A DNA stretch of 64,000 nucleotides from Nitrosomonas sp. JL21 (GTDB lineage Bacteria > Pseudomonadota > Gammaproteobacteria > Burkholderiales > Nitrosomonadaceae): contig NZ_QRCB01000009.1 in assembly GCF_009833095.1 (NCBI RefSeq), positions 124,001 through 188,000 of the forward strand. Reading direction: 5' to 3'. Below, piece after piece: positions 27,419-36,966 of this stretch; positions within the stretch are counted from its first letter, which is position 1, and every line of letters begins with the position of its first letter. Position numbers and translations under genes: made by a program. The notes under the pieces are model-generated. The model did no database searches, had not been told where the DNA came from, and saw only the letters and a program-made list of their open reading frames with translations.

Positions 27419-27556
27419 TTTATTCTCCTAAGTAAGCCCTCCGGAAATCCGGTTGAGTCACTGATAATTTGCTATTTCACCTCCTACATTGTCGGTCGGT
27501 GTGTTGTTGTTATTGCGCGAATTGCATCCTGGTAAGTAAGGCGACAAGCAGATGCA

Positions 27557-27757
27557 TTATGATTTTGATGCCTTACGCCCTTGATTCACGCGAATTTTTT
27601 CCCGACACTCGATTTGAACAACTTTACCGTCATGGATCACGATCTCGACGGAACCATACTCAATACCATCCACAGCGCGCAGAATTTCCTGCGCGACATC
27701 GACAGGGACTCCCTTACTGTTTTCTCGGATATGTTTTGCTTCTAAATCAATATTCAT
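27557..27757 (-). CDS. YezD-like small protein (DUF2292)
   Basis: The 66 residues contain AQEILRAVDGIEYGSVEIVIHDGKVVQIECREKIR, given here in part as GIEYGSVEIVIHDG and VQIECREKIR. This is the DUF2292 signature. Such proteins occur next to sulfur-assimilation genes but have no defined role. It is the first gene of the leftward sulfate operon, about 140 bases before the porin. Confidence 0.8.
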   Translation of the reverse strand: MNIDLEAKHIRENSKGVPVDVAQEILRAVDGIEYGSVEIVIHDGKVVQIECREKIRVNQGRKASKS

Positions 27758-27917
27758 TTACATCGCCTGATTGGTAAAAATATAACGGGAGCGAACAATA
27801 GCAGTATTTTTATATAAACAAAAATATTGTTTAATTAAATGAATATATTTATAAGTTATAAAGAAAATTTTTTGATGAAATATCATTGAATTAAAATACT
27901 ATCCTGGAAAAATACAG

Positions 27918-28097
27918 GTGAAATGCCGACTAAAAGAATCCCGCATTGAAAATAATTTGCAGAACACTGAGAGCCAACAACTTGTGAATATGCTTGATCA
28001 GTTGAAACTACGAATCTGGGTGCTCGATCTGTACCGGGTGATGCACGGCGCACGCTATCGTGCGCCGTGCAGGATAGTCGTCAGCTTGCAATTGTGA
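27918..28097 (+). CDS. Uncertain small frame of 59 codons
   Basis: A GTG frame encodes VKCRLKESRIENN through LDQLKLRIWVLDLY to IVVSLQL. The ribosome-binding site is weak. It is not recognised and may be a remnant. It contains the perfect hairpin at 28042-28071, which argues for a structural or decayed role of the sequence. Confidence 0.25.
   Translation: MKCRLKESRIENNLQNTESQQLVNMLDQLKLRIWVLDLYRVMHGARYRAPCRIVVSLQL
28042..28071. repeat. Perfect 13-bp inverted repeat
   Basis: TGCACGGCGCACG (28042-28054) is exactly repeated in reverse complement at 28059-28071, around the loop CTAT. No T-run follows either arm, so a simple terminator is unlikely. It could be a REP-like element or a protein-binding palindrome. 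Confidence 0.6.
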
Positions 28098-28263
28098 AAA
28101 CTATTCAATCTTTGCCGGCAAATGCTCTTAGCCGCAGTTGATCTTCAGGAATTGCACAGCATCAATAATGCTCAACCACATCAATCCACTTTGCGATAGA
28201 CTAATGTGGCAACAAAAGAAAAAACATCAGATCCTGAAACTTATTAAGGAGTGCACATTTGTC

Positions 28264-28881
28264 ATGAAAACGATTCATATACTTTTTTTAAGCGTGCTGG
28301 TAATGGGATTCTTATCGGCTTGCTCAACGACCCAGAAAGTAACGAATACGGCGCGGACAGCAACTGAGCAACTGCTCATCAGCGAAGCGGTTTCGCGCAG
28401 CCTGCCGAAACAAATTGATTTGGCATTACCCATGCCCAAAGGCGCAGTCGTCAAGCTGGAAGTCACTGGTTTGACCCCCGATAAGGATATGGCGAAGGGT
28501 TTAGTTGCCGGGTGGTTGGGATTATTGGGATATACGGTACAGGATGGCCCGGAAAACGCCACTCATCGAGTCAATGTCGTGGTTGATTCGCTAGGTTCCG
28601 AAGTAGGCACGACCTTCTTTGGCATTCCGCCCGTGCAAGCTTCACTGATCCCGATTTCCTTGCCTGAATTGGCGCTATTCAAGGCAGAACTGCAAAGTGG
28701 CTACTCACGCTTCCATTTGGATGTTTTTGATATGCCTTCTGGTCGTTTTATCGCGTCATCGTCACCGTTCATCGCCGACACGTTTTATAACGCCTATACG
28801 TTATTGTTCCTGATCAGCTTCAACAAAACCGATCTGACTTCTCCACCCAAAATCAGAACGTTCTCCAAAATGATGGATTAG
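28264..28881 (+). CDS. Hypothetical lipoprotein
   Basis: The 205-residue protein has a lipoprotein signal peptide with lipobox LSAC (Cys near residue 20) after a hydrophobic helix. AAGGAG lies 12 bases before the ATG at 28264. A longer frame from 28138 has no signal peptide at its start and is rejected. The mature protein carries SGRFIASSSPFIADTFYN and is not recognised. It is probably anchored in the outer membrane by the Lol system. Confidence 0.7.
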   Translation: MKTIHILFLSVLVMGFLSACSTTQKVTNTARTATEQLLISEAVSRSLPKQIDLALPMPKGAVVKLEVTGLTPDKDMAKGLVAGWLGLLGYTVQDGPENATHRVNVVVDSLGSEVGTTFFGIPPVQASLIPISLPELALFKAELQSGYSRFHLDVFDMPSGRFIASSSPFIADTFYNAYTLLFLISFNKTDLTSPPKIRTFSKMMD

Positions 28882-28884
28882 TCA

Positions 28885-30126
28885 TCAGCCCACATCGCCT
28901 GTATCTGCCTTGATGCAGGCGATGCGTGCTGCGCGCACCTGAGCATGAATTGCAGTCGGCAATTCGTCAGAACCGGAAAGCTTCTGATTGAGCTCCGCTG
29001 CAATCCTGCCTGCATTCACACTTTTAGCCGCGATCAGCGCTTTTTGAAACCGCTCTGCCTGCGGGTATGGCCTTGAGGCATAGCCTGGCCGGCCATGGAA
29101 ATCGCAGGCGCATGCTTGCAAAAATTCTTCGAAGCGCTGTGGTTTCCGATACGCATCCACCGCCTGCAACATGTCGGCCACGGTCGATGGTTTCAGCTCC
29201 TCAGCCCGGTGCACGTCGCCGTGGTAGCGGGCAACCAGCAGCGCCAGATCACGACACTCTTTCGGAACCCGAAGACGTTCGCATAATTCTTGTGTCAAAT
29301 GGATGCTTCGCGCTTCATGACCAATATGTCGCGGCCACTCTTCAGGAGGCGTCGTCCCCTTGCCCAGATCATGCATCAGTGTTGCAAAGCGCACCGGTAA
29401 GGAAAAATCTCGTGCTGCAGCATAATCGATCGCCAGCATGACGTGAACGCCGGTATCGATTTCAGGATGAGCGTACGCCGGCTGGGGAACACCGAACAGC
29501 ACATTGACTTCCGGCATGATGCGCGCCAATGCGCCGCATTCACGCAGCATGTAAAACATTCGGGACGGATTTTTCTCCATCAGCCCCCTGCAAAGCTCCT
29601 GCCAGACACGCTCGGACACCAGCGCATCGACTTCTCCGTTATGCACCATGTCGACCATCAATGCCAGTGTTTCCGGTGCCATGCGAAAACTGAAACGCGC
29701 TGCGAAGCGCGCAGCTCGGAGAATGCGCACCGGATCTTCGGAAAACGCGGGACTGACGTGGCGCAGTATGCCGGCCTCAAGATCGGCAACACCGTTGAAA
29801 GGATCAATGATATTGCCCGCTTCATCCTTGGCAATGGAATTGATCGTGAGGTCGCGCCGCGCCAGATCTTCCTGCAACGTGACGTGCGGGGAAGTAAATA
29901 CCTCAAACCCTTTATAACCGCGGGAAATTTTTCGCTCAGTTCGCGCCAGCGCATATTGTTCGTGCGTTTGCGGATGCAAAAAAACCGGAAAATCCTTACC
30001 GACAGGACGGTAACCCAACCGCACCATATCTTCAGGCGAAGCGCCGACCACGACATAATCACGATCTTTGACCGGTAATCCTAACAGTTCATCGCGAACA
30101 GATCCGCCGACCAGATAAGTTTTCAA
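28885..30126 (-). CDS. cca: tRNA CCA-adding enzyme (tRNA nucleotidyltransferase)
   Basis: The 413-residue enzyme adds or repairs the CCA end of tRNAs. The nucleotidyltransferase signature YLVGGSVRDELLGLPVKDRD is at the start, RRDLTINS near 107, and an HD-type phosphohydrolase domain (MHDLGKGTTPPEEWPRHIGH) near 250. The start is probably TTG (30124-30126), since known enzymes begin at this point. A longer frame to 30282 has no match to the family. The gene is only 3 bases from the preceding convergent lipoprotein. Confidence 0.93.
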   Translation of the reverse strand: MKTYLVGGSVRDELLGLPVKDRDYVVVGASPEDMVRLGYRPVGKDFPVFLHPQTHEQYALARTERKISRGYKGFEVFTSPHVTLQEDLARRDLTINSIAKDEAGNIIDPFNGVADLEAGILRHVSPAFSEDPVRILRAARFAARFSFRMAPETLALMVDMVHNGEVDALVSERVWQELCRGLMEKNPSRMFYMLRECGALARIMPEVNVLFGVPQPAYAHPEIDTGVHVMLAIDYAAARDFSLPVRFATLMHDLGKGTTPPEEWPRHIGHEARSIHLTQELCERLRVPKECRDLALLVARYHGDVHRAEELKPSTVADMLQAVDAYRKPQRFEEFLQACACDFHGRPGYASRPYPQAERFQKALIAAKSVNAGRIAAELNQKLSGSDELPTAIHAQVRAARIACIKADTGDVG

Positions 30127-30186
30127 TGAGTCACCCTGGAAATTGTATGGATGGAGGCGAGCCCTAGCACCGAGAAATCGTAGGAA

Positions 30187-30333
30187 TTCAGGAAATGCTG
30201 ATTGATTCGGCGAACGAAATGAAGTGATAGACCTACGAAATGCAGTACGCGAGACATATATTTCAACACGACGGGCGAGCACCGCGCAACGATGCGATTC
30301 ATTCGTGCAATCAATTAACCAGCGCTTCCTTAA
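30187..30333. mobile_element. MITE-like element, copy A
   Basis: The ends TTCAGGAAATGCTGATT (left) and, in reverse complement, TTAAGGAAGCGCTGGTT (right) form terminal inverted repeats. The 147-bp body shares CGCGCAACGA and flanking segments with the copy at 45561-45706. No transposase is encoded. The right end contains the TAA stop of the cytochrome c gene. The left end lies 60 bases before cca. The family is not identified. Confidence 0.7.
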
Positions 30334-30818
30334 GACTTACTCTCGAAATTCTTATACCAGATATCATAAATTTCATCAGGCCATAAGGATTTTATCCAAA
30401 CAATGACGTCATCAACTTGCTGCTCCGTCAATTTCCCTTCCCACGCAGGCATAGAACCCATTTCAGGCGGAGTGCCCTTGAGGATGGTTTTTTTCAGAAC
30501 GTCGGTCGAATGATGCCAGGCATGAGCGGTACCATCCAATGGAGGCGGTGGATATTTACCATCCGGCTTCGGTTTGCGCCAGTCCGGGGTTCCGGCCCCA
30601 TTGGAGCCATGGCAGCCTATGCAGTGAATCGTATAGATGCGTTCACCGCGTTCAATTTGTGCTTGATCGAGCTTGCGCTCGATCAGCCCGGTCGCAGGAT
30701 TGACAGCAGGGCGGGATAGCGCAGTCAGCGGCAGCCCATCTTTGCATGCGACCAGCAGCAAAGTCATCCCTCCCACGCCCCATAACAGAAAAGAATGTCG
30801 TATCTGAGCAATCGACAT
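30330..30818 (-). CDS. c-type cytochrome, lipoprotein
   Basis: This 162-residue protein has a lipobox-like LLVAC after a hydrophobic helix, one heme-binding CIGCH motif near residue 66 and a likely axial methionine in PEMGSMPAW. It would carry electrons, anchored at the periplasmic face. Its start overlaps the DUF411 gene by one base. The stop codon TAA lies in the end of MITE copy A. Its cluster with a cupredoxin and DUF411 protein suggests copper-related redox work. Confidence 0.88.
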   Translation of the reverse strand: MSIAQIRHSFLLWGVGGMTLLLVACKDGLPLTALSRPAVNPATGLIERKLDQAQIERGERIYTIHCIGCHGSNGAGTPDWRKPKPDGKYPPPPLDGTAHAWHHSTDVLKKTILKGTPPEMGSMPAWEGKLTEQQVDDVIVWIKSLWPDEIYDIWYKNFESKS

Positions 30819-31354
30819 TATTTCAGGCGCATAACCGAGCTATTTTTGTCGGAATCGACCACCGGCTCTGCCGGTTGAGCTTTCTTGGCATAGGGATCAT
30901 AACGGTTATATATCGTGGTGTCCTTGCGCTGTTCATCGCGTTCCTTGATCAACAGCACATTATAAGGATCACTTCGGGCACCCTCCATGCCAGGCGTGCC
31001 ATGCGGCATGTCTGGTACGGACAAACCCACTGCTTTGGGTTTTTCCTTCAATAAACGGATGATATCAGGTGCCGGTACGTGTCCTTCGATTGCATAGCCA
31101 TTCACAAGTGCTGTGTGGCACGACCCCAAGGATTCCGAAATCCCGGATTTTTTTCTGATCTCTTTATTGCCAACGTCATGAGTATTCACCGTAAACCCAT
31201 GATCCCGCATATGATCGACCCATTTCGCGCAGCATCCACAGGTCGGGCTTTTATATACTTCAACCGTGGCTGTCGCAGCCGCCTGCGAAGCAATTCCGAA
31301 CAACCCGATCGTCATCATTGACCCTGTCATCAGGGCCCATATTTGTCTTTTCAT
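30818..31354 (-). CDS. DUF411 periplasmic metal-binding protein
   Basis: The 178-residue protein has a Sec signal peptide (to about AAATA) and the DUF411 core YKSPTCGCCAKWVDHMRDHGF with its C-x-C-C cluster, then LGSCHTALV and GYAIEGHVPA. This family is linked to copper or other metal handling. The ATG at 31354 overlaps the cupredoxin stop (ATGA) and has GGAG upstream. The tail after residue 140 is longer than usual and Lys/Asp rich. Confidence 0.88.
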   Translation of the reverse strand: MKRQIWALMTGSMMTIGLFGIASQAAATATVEVYKSPTCGCCAKWVDHMRDHGFTVNTHDVGNKEIRKKSGISESLGSCHTALVNGYAIEGHVPAPDIIRLLKEKPKAVGLSVPDMPHGTPGMEGARSDPYNVLLIKERDEQRKDTTIYNRYDPYAKKAQPAEPVVDSDKNSSVMRLK

Positions 31355-31800
31355 TTCTTCTCCACAGTTATTGTCCCACGCATTCTCTTGAAATGACCTG
31401 GCAAGGGGCACGCAAAATTGACTATTCCAGCACTTGGAAATTGCCAGATCAATTCTTTTTGTTCCCCCGGTTCGAGTCGAAGGAGGTCTGCCTCATCATG
31501 CGGCTTGTCAGGAAATTTACGCCGCCTGTTGGCGATTTCTTTCAGATCCGGAATTGAGCCAAGGATCATTTCGTGCCTGCTACTACCCCCATTTTTTACC
31601 ACTAACCGGATCGTTTCACCTTCGTTTACTGAAATCTCAGCAGGTAAAAATAGATTATCCACTTGCGTCAATTCGACGGTGCGAGACACATTATTGTCAT
31701 TCCCACGATGACCGATATCCACTTCTTCAGTCTTTGAATAGCTATCGGCTGAAAACAAGATCAAGGTCGCAAATGGTATAATCAAACGGCATTTGTTCAT
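31351..31800 (-). CDS. Cupredoxin-like copper protein
   Basis: The 149-residue protein has a signal peptide and a single cupredoxin domain. Copper ligands of a type 1 site are visible: His in SSRHEMIL and Cys, His, Met in FACPLPGHFKRM. The ATG at 31800 has AGGAG 6 bases upstream. It heads the operon cupredoxin-DUF411-cytochrome c. It may transfer electrons or copper in the periplasm. Confidence 0.88.
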   Translation of the reverse strand: MNKCRLIIPFATLILFSADSYSKTEEVDIGHRGNDNNVSRTVELTQVDNLFLPAEISVNEGETIRLVVKNGGSSRHEMILGSIPDLKEIANRRRKFPDKPHDEADLLRLEPGEQKELIWQFPSAGIVNFACPLPGHFKRMRGTITVEKK

Positions 31801-31956
31801 AGAATTCTCCTGGAAACTATTCTTGAACCCACTCATTCGCCACTATTAGAAGTTGATCATGCAAAATTGTTCCATCTGGCTTTATTATATTCTGCCATAA
31901 GATCCTTGCCATCCGCTGATTAAACCTCGAATAATTTTTCCGACTTATCGATAGAA

Positions 31957-32862
31957 ATGATGCAGAAAAAAGTGCACTATAACGCCAACAAGCTACAGAA
32001 ACGCATCCGGCGGCTGGTAGGCACGGCCATAGCCGATTTCAACATGATCGAAGCCGGTGATCGCGTCATGGTATGTTTGTCGGGTGGCAAAGATAGCTAT
32101 GCATTGCTGGATATTTTGCGCAATCTGCAAGCACATGCGCCGTTGCACTTCGAGCTCATCGCCGTGAACCTTGATCAGAAACAGCCAGGCTTTCCTGAAC
32201 AGGTATTACCCGACTACCTGACTCGGATTGGTATGCCTTTTCGCATTGTCGAACAAGATACCTATAGTGTCGTCAAGCGCGTCATTGCGGAAGGAAAAAC
32301 CACCTGCAGCCTGTGCTCACGGCTGCGCCGCGGTGTTCTATACCGCGTTGCCGGCGAGCTGGGTGCCACCAAGATAGCGCTCGGCCATCATCGGGATGAT
32401 ATCCTGGAAACCTTGTTTCTCAACATGTTCTATGGCGGCAAACTGAAAGCCATGCCCCCCAAGCTGGTCAGCGATGACGGCAAGCACATCGTCATTCGTC
32501 CACTCGCTTATTGCAAAGAAAAAGATTTAGCGGCGTACGCGGAACTTGCGGATTTTCCGATCATTCCCTGCAATCTCTGCGGATCGCAAAAAAACATGCA
32601 GCGGCAAATCATCAAAGAAATGATGCAGCACTGGGATAAAAAATTTCCCGGCCGATTGGAAACGATGTTCCGGTCTCTGCAAAATGTGCAGCTATCCCAT
32701 TTAGCCGACACTCGCCATTATGATTTTGTCAATTTAAAAGCGCAGGGAACACCGGTCATCGATGGCGATACCGCTTTTGATGAAGAAACATTCGAGCCTA
32801 CCATTGAAGAAATGCTCCTTCCAACAGATGACGAAGCGGAAGATGAAGCTCTATCAGGATGA
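31957..32862 (+). CDS. ttcA: tRNA 2-thiocytidine(32) synthetase TtcA
   Basis: The 301-residue enzyme thiolates cytidine 32 of certain tRNAs. The PP-loop SGGKDS is at residues 42-47. The two CxxC motifs that bind the iron-sulfur cluster are CSLC near 115 and CNLC near 205. Length is typical. The 3' end overlaps the convergent DUF2784 gene by 9 bases. Confidence 0.93.
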   Translation: MMQKKVHYNANKLQKRIRRLVGTAIADFNMIEAGDRVMVCLSGGKDSYALLDILRNLQAHAPLHFELIAVNLDQKQPGFPEQVLPDYLTRIGMPFRIVEQDTYSVVKRVIAEGKTTCSLCSRLRRGVLYRVAGELGATKIALGHHRDDILETLFLNMFYGGKLKAMPPKLVSDDGKHIVIRPLAYCKEKDLAAYAELADFPIIPCNLCGSQKNMQRQIIKEMMQHWDKKFPGRLETMFRSLQNVQLSHLADTRHYDFVNLKAQGTPVIDGDTAFDEETFEPTIEEMLLPTDDEAEDEALSG

Positions 32863-33240
32863 TTTGGCAGGCTTTCGTTTCGTATCGACCGGTACCCACA
32901 TGAAAGTTGCCGCCACTAGGCCGGCAAATAGCACGTACACTACAGTCAGCACATTTTCCGGCACCGTGTAGAACATGATCTTATGAATCCAGTACTGCAG
33001 GAAGCCAATGTCTATCTCAACCTGACGTAAGGCATTCTCCCAAGCTGTTAACGGGCAATTGACACCGATCAAAGATTCAATCACCACCCATCCGATCGCG
33101 GCCAAGTGCGCATAACGAAACCAGCGGTTGCGTACAAACGACAGCTTAAGCCACGCACCCATCCAAATGACGGGAAGGCTTCCGACCACAAACAGAACAT
33201 AGAGAAAATGGACGATCAGTATGACATCCGCAAAGGTCAT
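32854..33240 (-). CDS. DUF2784 membrane protein
   Basis: The 128 residues have about four hydrophobic segments and the DUF2784 features [17 protein letters not shown] and [11 protein letters not shown]. The function of the family is unknown. The ATG at 33240 has GGAG 6 bases upstream and is preferred to the one at 33252. Confidence 0.82.
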   Translation of the reverse strand: MTFADVILIVHFLYVLFVVGSLPVIWMGAWLKLSFVRNRWFRYAHLAAIGWVVIESLIGVNCPLTAWENALRQVEIDIGFLQYWIHKIMFYTVPENVLTVVYVLFAGLVAATFMWVPVDTKRKPAKSS

Positions 33241-33401
33241 TCTTGGCTCCATCGGCTTCGGTAAACAGGTAATCCTTGGATTGATTCGAGAATTTTCCAG
33301 GATATATTTTCCGGCCGTTAGAAAGAATTTTTTTAAGGAAGTTCTGAAAAAGATACCAAGGATGCCCCACGCTCAATAGCCCTTCAGAACTCCTCTCAGG
33401 C

Positions 33402-33752
33402 TTAGTTGTAATCGCCAGTCCCCACAGTTCTCAGGTCATTCTTGATGAAGCGGATGCCTTTGACATTGCGAGCAATTGCCAGGGCCTTATCCATATCGTC
33501 GCGAGTATTGACGGTGCCGCTCAGCTCCACAACGCCTTTGGTGGTTCTGACATTGATATCGAAAGGCCGCAGCGAGAGTTCGTCAAGAATGGCTTCATGG
33601 ATCTGGGTGGTGATCATAATATCCTCATACCGTTCCTCCGCGCCCTCAAAGGCCGGGGTTGATGTGCAACCTGAAAAAAGGAGGGTTTGCAACATGAGGA
33701 AAAGAACAATCGAGAACGATTGATTAACGAGTTGCTGCTGTATCTGTATCAT
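33402..33752 (-). CDS. BON-domain lipoprotein
   Basis: This 116-residue protein has a lipoprotein signal with lipobox LFSGC and one BON domain: ITTQIHEAILDELSL, VRTTKGVVELSGTVNT and IKNDLRT. BON domains are small periplasmic or membrane-binding modules linked to envelope stress (OsmY-type). No partner gene is adjacent. Confidence 0.85.
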   Translation of the reverse strand: MIQIQQQLVNQSFSIVLFLMLQTLLFSGCTSTPAFEGAEERYEDIMITTQIHEAILDELSLRPFDINVRTTKGVVELSGTVNTRDDMDKALAIARNVKGIRFIKNDLRTVGTGDYN

Positions 33753-33977
33753 GATGAGGTTCTCCTAACTGATTATCGGAAAAATGTCCCTCGTCACATT
33801 CAGATTGTAGAACTTGCTGTACTACCTTGAGTAACCCTATTCAATCCAAAATTCCAACGCTATTGAATTCTCCGGTAAGTATTCGCAAAAATCAGAATGC
33901 GAGGTATTTATGGACAGAGTAGCCCGCATCGATGCTAGTTTACAAAGCATTCCATTCCTGATGAGCATATTACCTCA

Positions 33978-34163
33978 TTATCTTTGAGAAGGCTGTTTTT
34001 TCTCACGCAGCCGCGCATCCTCCAAAATGGCGTCAACCATTTGCTGATTCTTGGCCCGAATATCATCACAAATGTCCCGCGGGACACTGCCATTTCCAGT
34101 CACTTGATCATAATATTCTTTTTCCGATATTGAAAAGAGGGCTATCACATGCAATTCAGACAA
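33978..34163 (-). CDS. Uncertain 61-residue protein
   Basis: The frame ends in a charged helix (AKNQQMVDAILEDARLREKK) with plausible amino-acid use. Its start overlaps the start of the metallo-hydrolase gene on the other strand by 15 bases. No family is recognised. Confidence 0.3.
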   Translation of the reverse strand: MSELHVIALFSISEKEYYDQVTGNGSVPRDICDDIRAKNQQMVDAILEDARLREKKQPSQR

Positions 34164-34919
34164 ATCCGCAACGCAACGTTGAAAATCAATTATGCCGGCA
34201 AGAAATTCCTGATCGACCCCTGGTTAGCAGGAAAAGGGGCGATACCAGGATTCGGCGGTACGATCAACGATCACATCCGCAATCCGACGGCCGAACTGCC
34301 GATCCCAGTCAGCGAAATCGTCGATGTGGATGCAGTCATTCTGACGCACGACCATCCGGATCACTGGGACGATACAGCCCGGCAGGCTATCCGCAAGGAC
34401 ATACCGTTTTTTGTGCAGCACGAAAAAGATGCGCAGGCGGTAAGGTCAGCAGGGTTTAATAACGTTCGGTTACTGGATGAAAATACCGATTATGAAGGCA
34501 TAACGCTGATCAAAACGCCGGGCCAGCATGGCAGACCCAAGGTGCTGGAGGACATGAAAGCATTGCTTGGAGAAGTCAGTGGTGTCGTGTTCAAACATCC
34601 GGATGAAAAAACATTCTATATCGCCGGAGACACTGTCTGGTGCCAAGCGGTCGAGGATAGCCTGAACAAATACCACCCGGATATCGTCGTGCTGAATAGC
34701 TGCGATGCTCAGGTCATCGGCAACGAATCGATCATCATGGGCAAGCAGGATATTTACGAAGTTTACAAAGCCGTACCTGAAGCGACGGTCATCGCCAGCC
34801 ACATGGAAGCGGTGAATCACGCTACCCTCACCCGAAAGGAACTGCACGAGTTTTTGCGCGAGAAGGCCATGACGCAGCGAGTATTGGTCCCCGAAGACGG
34901 CGAGTCCTATACTTTTTGA
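34149..34919 (+). CDS. Metallo-beta-lactamase-fold hydrolase (UlaG-like)
   Basis: The 256-residue protein has the metal-binding motif H-x-H-x-D-H in ILTHDHPDHWD near residue 72, an IKTPGQHG segment near 120 and IAGDTVW near 160. The class acts on varied phosphoester, lactone or ester substrates, and the substrate is unknown. GAGGG precedes the ATG. A GlxA-type regulator follows on the same strand. Confidence 0.85.
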   Translation: MQFRQIRNATLKINYAGKKFLIDPWLAGKGAIPGFGGTINDHIRNPTAELPIPVSEIVDVDAVILTHDHPDHWDDTARQAIRKDIPFFVQHEKDAQAVRSAGFNNVRLLDENTDYEGITLIKTPGQHGRPKVLEDMKALLGEVSGVVFKHPDEKTFYIAGDTVWCQAVEDSLNKYHPDIVVLNSCDAQVIGNESIIMGKQDIYEVYKAVPEATVIASHMEAVNHATLTRKELHEFLREKAMTQRVLVPEDGESYTF

Positions 34920-35050
34920 GTCAAGACTGAAGCCAGCGTGAATCTATGTTGCCAGATCGTTCAACTTGAAATATTGTCTGATTGTTCACGAGCATTGCCA
35001 TGCGATCATCATTGAACGTAAAAAAACCGACTCTTTCACGGGATTTCATT

Positions 35051-36082
35051 ATGTCCACTCCGTTAGTCGCAGTGATTGCTTTCAACCATTTCAGTCCTTT
35101 TCACTTGTCGGTACCGTGCATCATTTTTGGCGATCTGCTGCACGACCGGAAATTATTCGATCTCAGAATCTATGGATATGAATCCGGCAAACTGCGCTCC
35201 GGCGAAGGATTGACGGTTGAATCGACGCTCGACGCGGACGAATTGGCGCACGCCGATATCATCATCGTGCCCTCCTGGCGCGATCCAGCCGAAAGGCCCG
35301 AGCAGTCCTTGCTCGATGCCTTGGCGACGGCTTATGCGCGCGGCAGCCAGATCGTCGGATTGTGCCTGGGCACGTATGTGCTGGCACATGCCGGGTTGCT
35401 AAAGAACCGCAAGGCTTCGACGCACTGGGAATTCGAGCAGGATTTCATGCGCCGCTTTCCCGATGTGAAACTGGACAGCAACGCATTGTATGTCGACGAT
35501 GACCGCTTGATTACCTCCGCTGGAACTGCCGCCGGTATCGACTGTTGTTTGTATCTGGTGCGGCAGCGTTACGGCAGTGTGATCGCCAACAAACTGGCCC
35601 GGCGCATGGTGATTCCGCCTTACCGAGACGGTGGTCAGGCGCAATTCATCGAACGCCCCGTTCCCATTTCAACGCAGGACACCCGGATCAACACGTTGCT
35701 GGATTACTTGCGAAATCACTTGAATCAACCGCACGCCCTGGACGAGCTGGCACAGTACAGCAAAATGAGTCGCCGTACGTTCACGCGACAGTTTTACAAG
35801 GCCACGGGAATGTCGGTGGGAGAATGGCTGATAGCGGAACGTTTGCATCGCAGCCAGGAACTGCTCGAATCCACTTCCCTGTCGATCGATGCCATCGCAG
35901 CGCAGGCCGGTTTCCAGTCTGCCACGTCGCTGCGGCAGCATTTCAAACAACGCTTCGATGTCACGCCGGGTGAATGGCGCAAAACCTTTCAGGGTAAACA
36001 GCCACCAGCAGCCGTAGCTCCCGTGTCTGATGATTCATATCCGTCCAGTATCTCTCCTGATGGACGTACTGGCGGCGCTTGA
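35051..36082 (+). CDS. GlxA-type AraC-family transcriptional regulator
   Basis: The 343-residue protein has an N-terminal DJ-1/PfpI-like domain with the nucleophile-elbow stretch VGLCLGTYVLAHAGLL near residue 105 and a C-terminal AraC double helix-turn-helix (LAQYSKMSRRTFTRQF and IAAQAGFQSATSLRQHFK). Such regulators respond to small molecules through the N-terminal domain. The ATG at 35051 is chosen since the family begins there. A longer frame from 34982 exists. It may control the neighbouring hydrolase or methyltransferase genes. Confidence 0.85.
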   Translation: MSTPLVAVIAFNHFSPFHLSVPCIIFGDLLHDRKLFDLRIYGYESGKLRSGEGLTVESTLDADELAHADIIIVPSWRDPAERPEQSLLDALATAYARGSQIVGLCLGTYVLAHAGLLKNRKASTHWEFEQDFMRRFPDVKLDSNALYVDDDRLITSAGTAAGIDCCLYLVRQRYGSVIANKLARRMVIPPYRDGGQAQFIERPVPISTQDTRINTLLDYLRNHLNQPHALDELAQYSKMSRRTFTRQFYKATGMSVGEWLIAERLHRSQELLESTSLSIDAIAAQAGFQSATSLRQHFKQRFDVTPGEWRKTFQGKQPPAAVAPVSDDSYPSSISPDGRTGGA

Positions 36083-36147
36083 CGAATATCTTGAAATAAG
36101 CGATCAAACTTTCTTATTTTTTCAATTTCATTTTTGGAGCACTATTT

Positions 36148-36942
36148 ATGGTTGGTTATGTTGACGAAGTCGTCATTCCCTACGATCGCGATCTGGGACC
36201 GGTGCTGTTTGAACATTATGGATGCGATACCGCGCGACGTGTTGCAGAGCAGTCACCCGGCGATGTGCTGGAAATCGCTGCCGGCACCGGCATCGTTACC
36301 CGGCATTTACGTAACCTGTTGGGCAAAGACGCCCGCCTGACCGCGGTCGACATCAGCGACTCGATGATGGATCTTGCGCGCACGAAATTTCTCCCCGGTG
36401 AACAGGTCACGTTCCAGAATGCCGATGCCACCGCATTGCCGTTCGACAACGAAGCGTTCGACGCGGTAGTTTGCCAGTTTGGCATCATGTTTTTCGATCA
36501 GGAAACGGCATTCCGCGAAGTGTACCGGGTGCTGAAGCGCAAAAGCCGCTACCTGTTCCGCGTCTGGGATTCGGAACGTTATAATCCGTTCGCCAGTCTG
36601 AGCTTTGAGGTATTGAAGCAATTCTTTCCGTCGGATACACCCCGGTTTCTGTTTGATCCCGTTTCCTGCCACCAAATCGATCCACTCAAGGAGCAGTTGT
36701 TAACCATCGGCTTTGACCCCATCGTGATCTCGGTTCACCGCCATGAGTATGACATTTTCGACGTATCAGCCTTTGCGCGCGCATTGGTGTACTCGCCCGT
36801 GCTGTTTGAGATCAGAGATCGCGGCGGTGTTGACCCGGAAGAAATCGTCACTGCATTGGCCGAAGCGTTCAAAAGGGAATACGGCTCGAGCCCGATGCGC
36901 TACCCGATGCAGGCCATCCTGTTCGAAGCGGAAAAACCTTGA
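36148..36942 (+). CDS. Class I SAM-dependent methyltransferase
   Basis: The 264-residue protein has a Rossmann SAM-binding motif VLEIAAGTGIVTRHLR near residue 41, the acidic AVDISDSMMDLAR near 67, and ALPFDNEAFDAVVCQFG near 100. This is the UbiE/small-molecule methyltransferase type. The substrate is unknown. It follows the GlxA regulator in the same direction. Confidence 0.85.
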   Translation: MVGYVDEVVIPYDRDLGPVLFEHYGCDTARRVAEQSPGDVLEIAAGTGIVTRHLRNLLGKDARLTAVDISDSMMDLARTKFLPGEQVTFQNADATALPFDNEAFDAVVCQFGIMFFDQETAFREVYRVLKRKSRYLFRVWDSERYNPFASLSFEVLKQFFPSDTPRFLFDPVSCHQIDPLKEQLLTIGFDPIVISVHRHEYDIFDVSAFARALVYSPVLFEIRDRGGVDPEEIVTALAEAFKREYGSSPMRYPMQAILFEAEKP

Positions 36943-36966
36943 GGTCGCTATTCGCCTTGCCCGGTG

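Larger units (their letters stand above)
27758..28263. other. Long intergenic region between sulfate operon and lipoprotein
   Basis: About 500 bases separate two divergent units. The part near yezD (27780-27900) is very AT-rich and probably holds its promoter, but I could not place boxes with confidence. A small frame (27918-28097) and a perfect hairpin (28042-28071) occupy the middle. The rest shows nothing. Confidence 0.5.
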
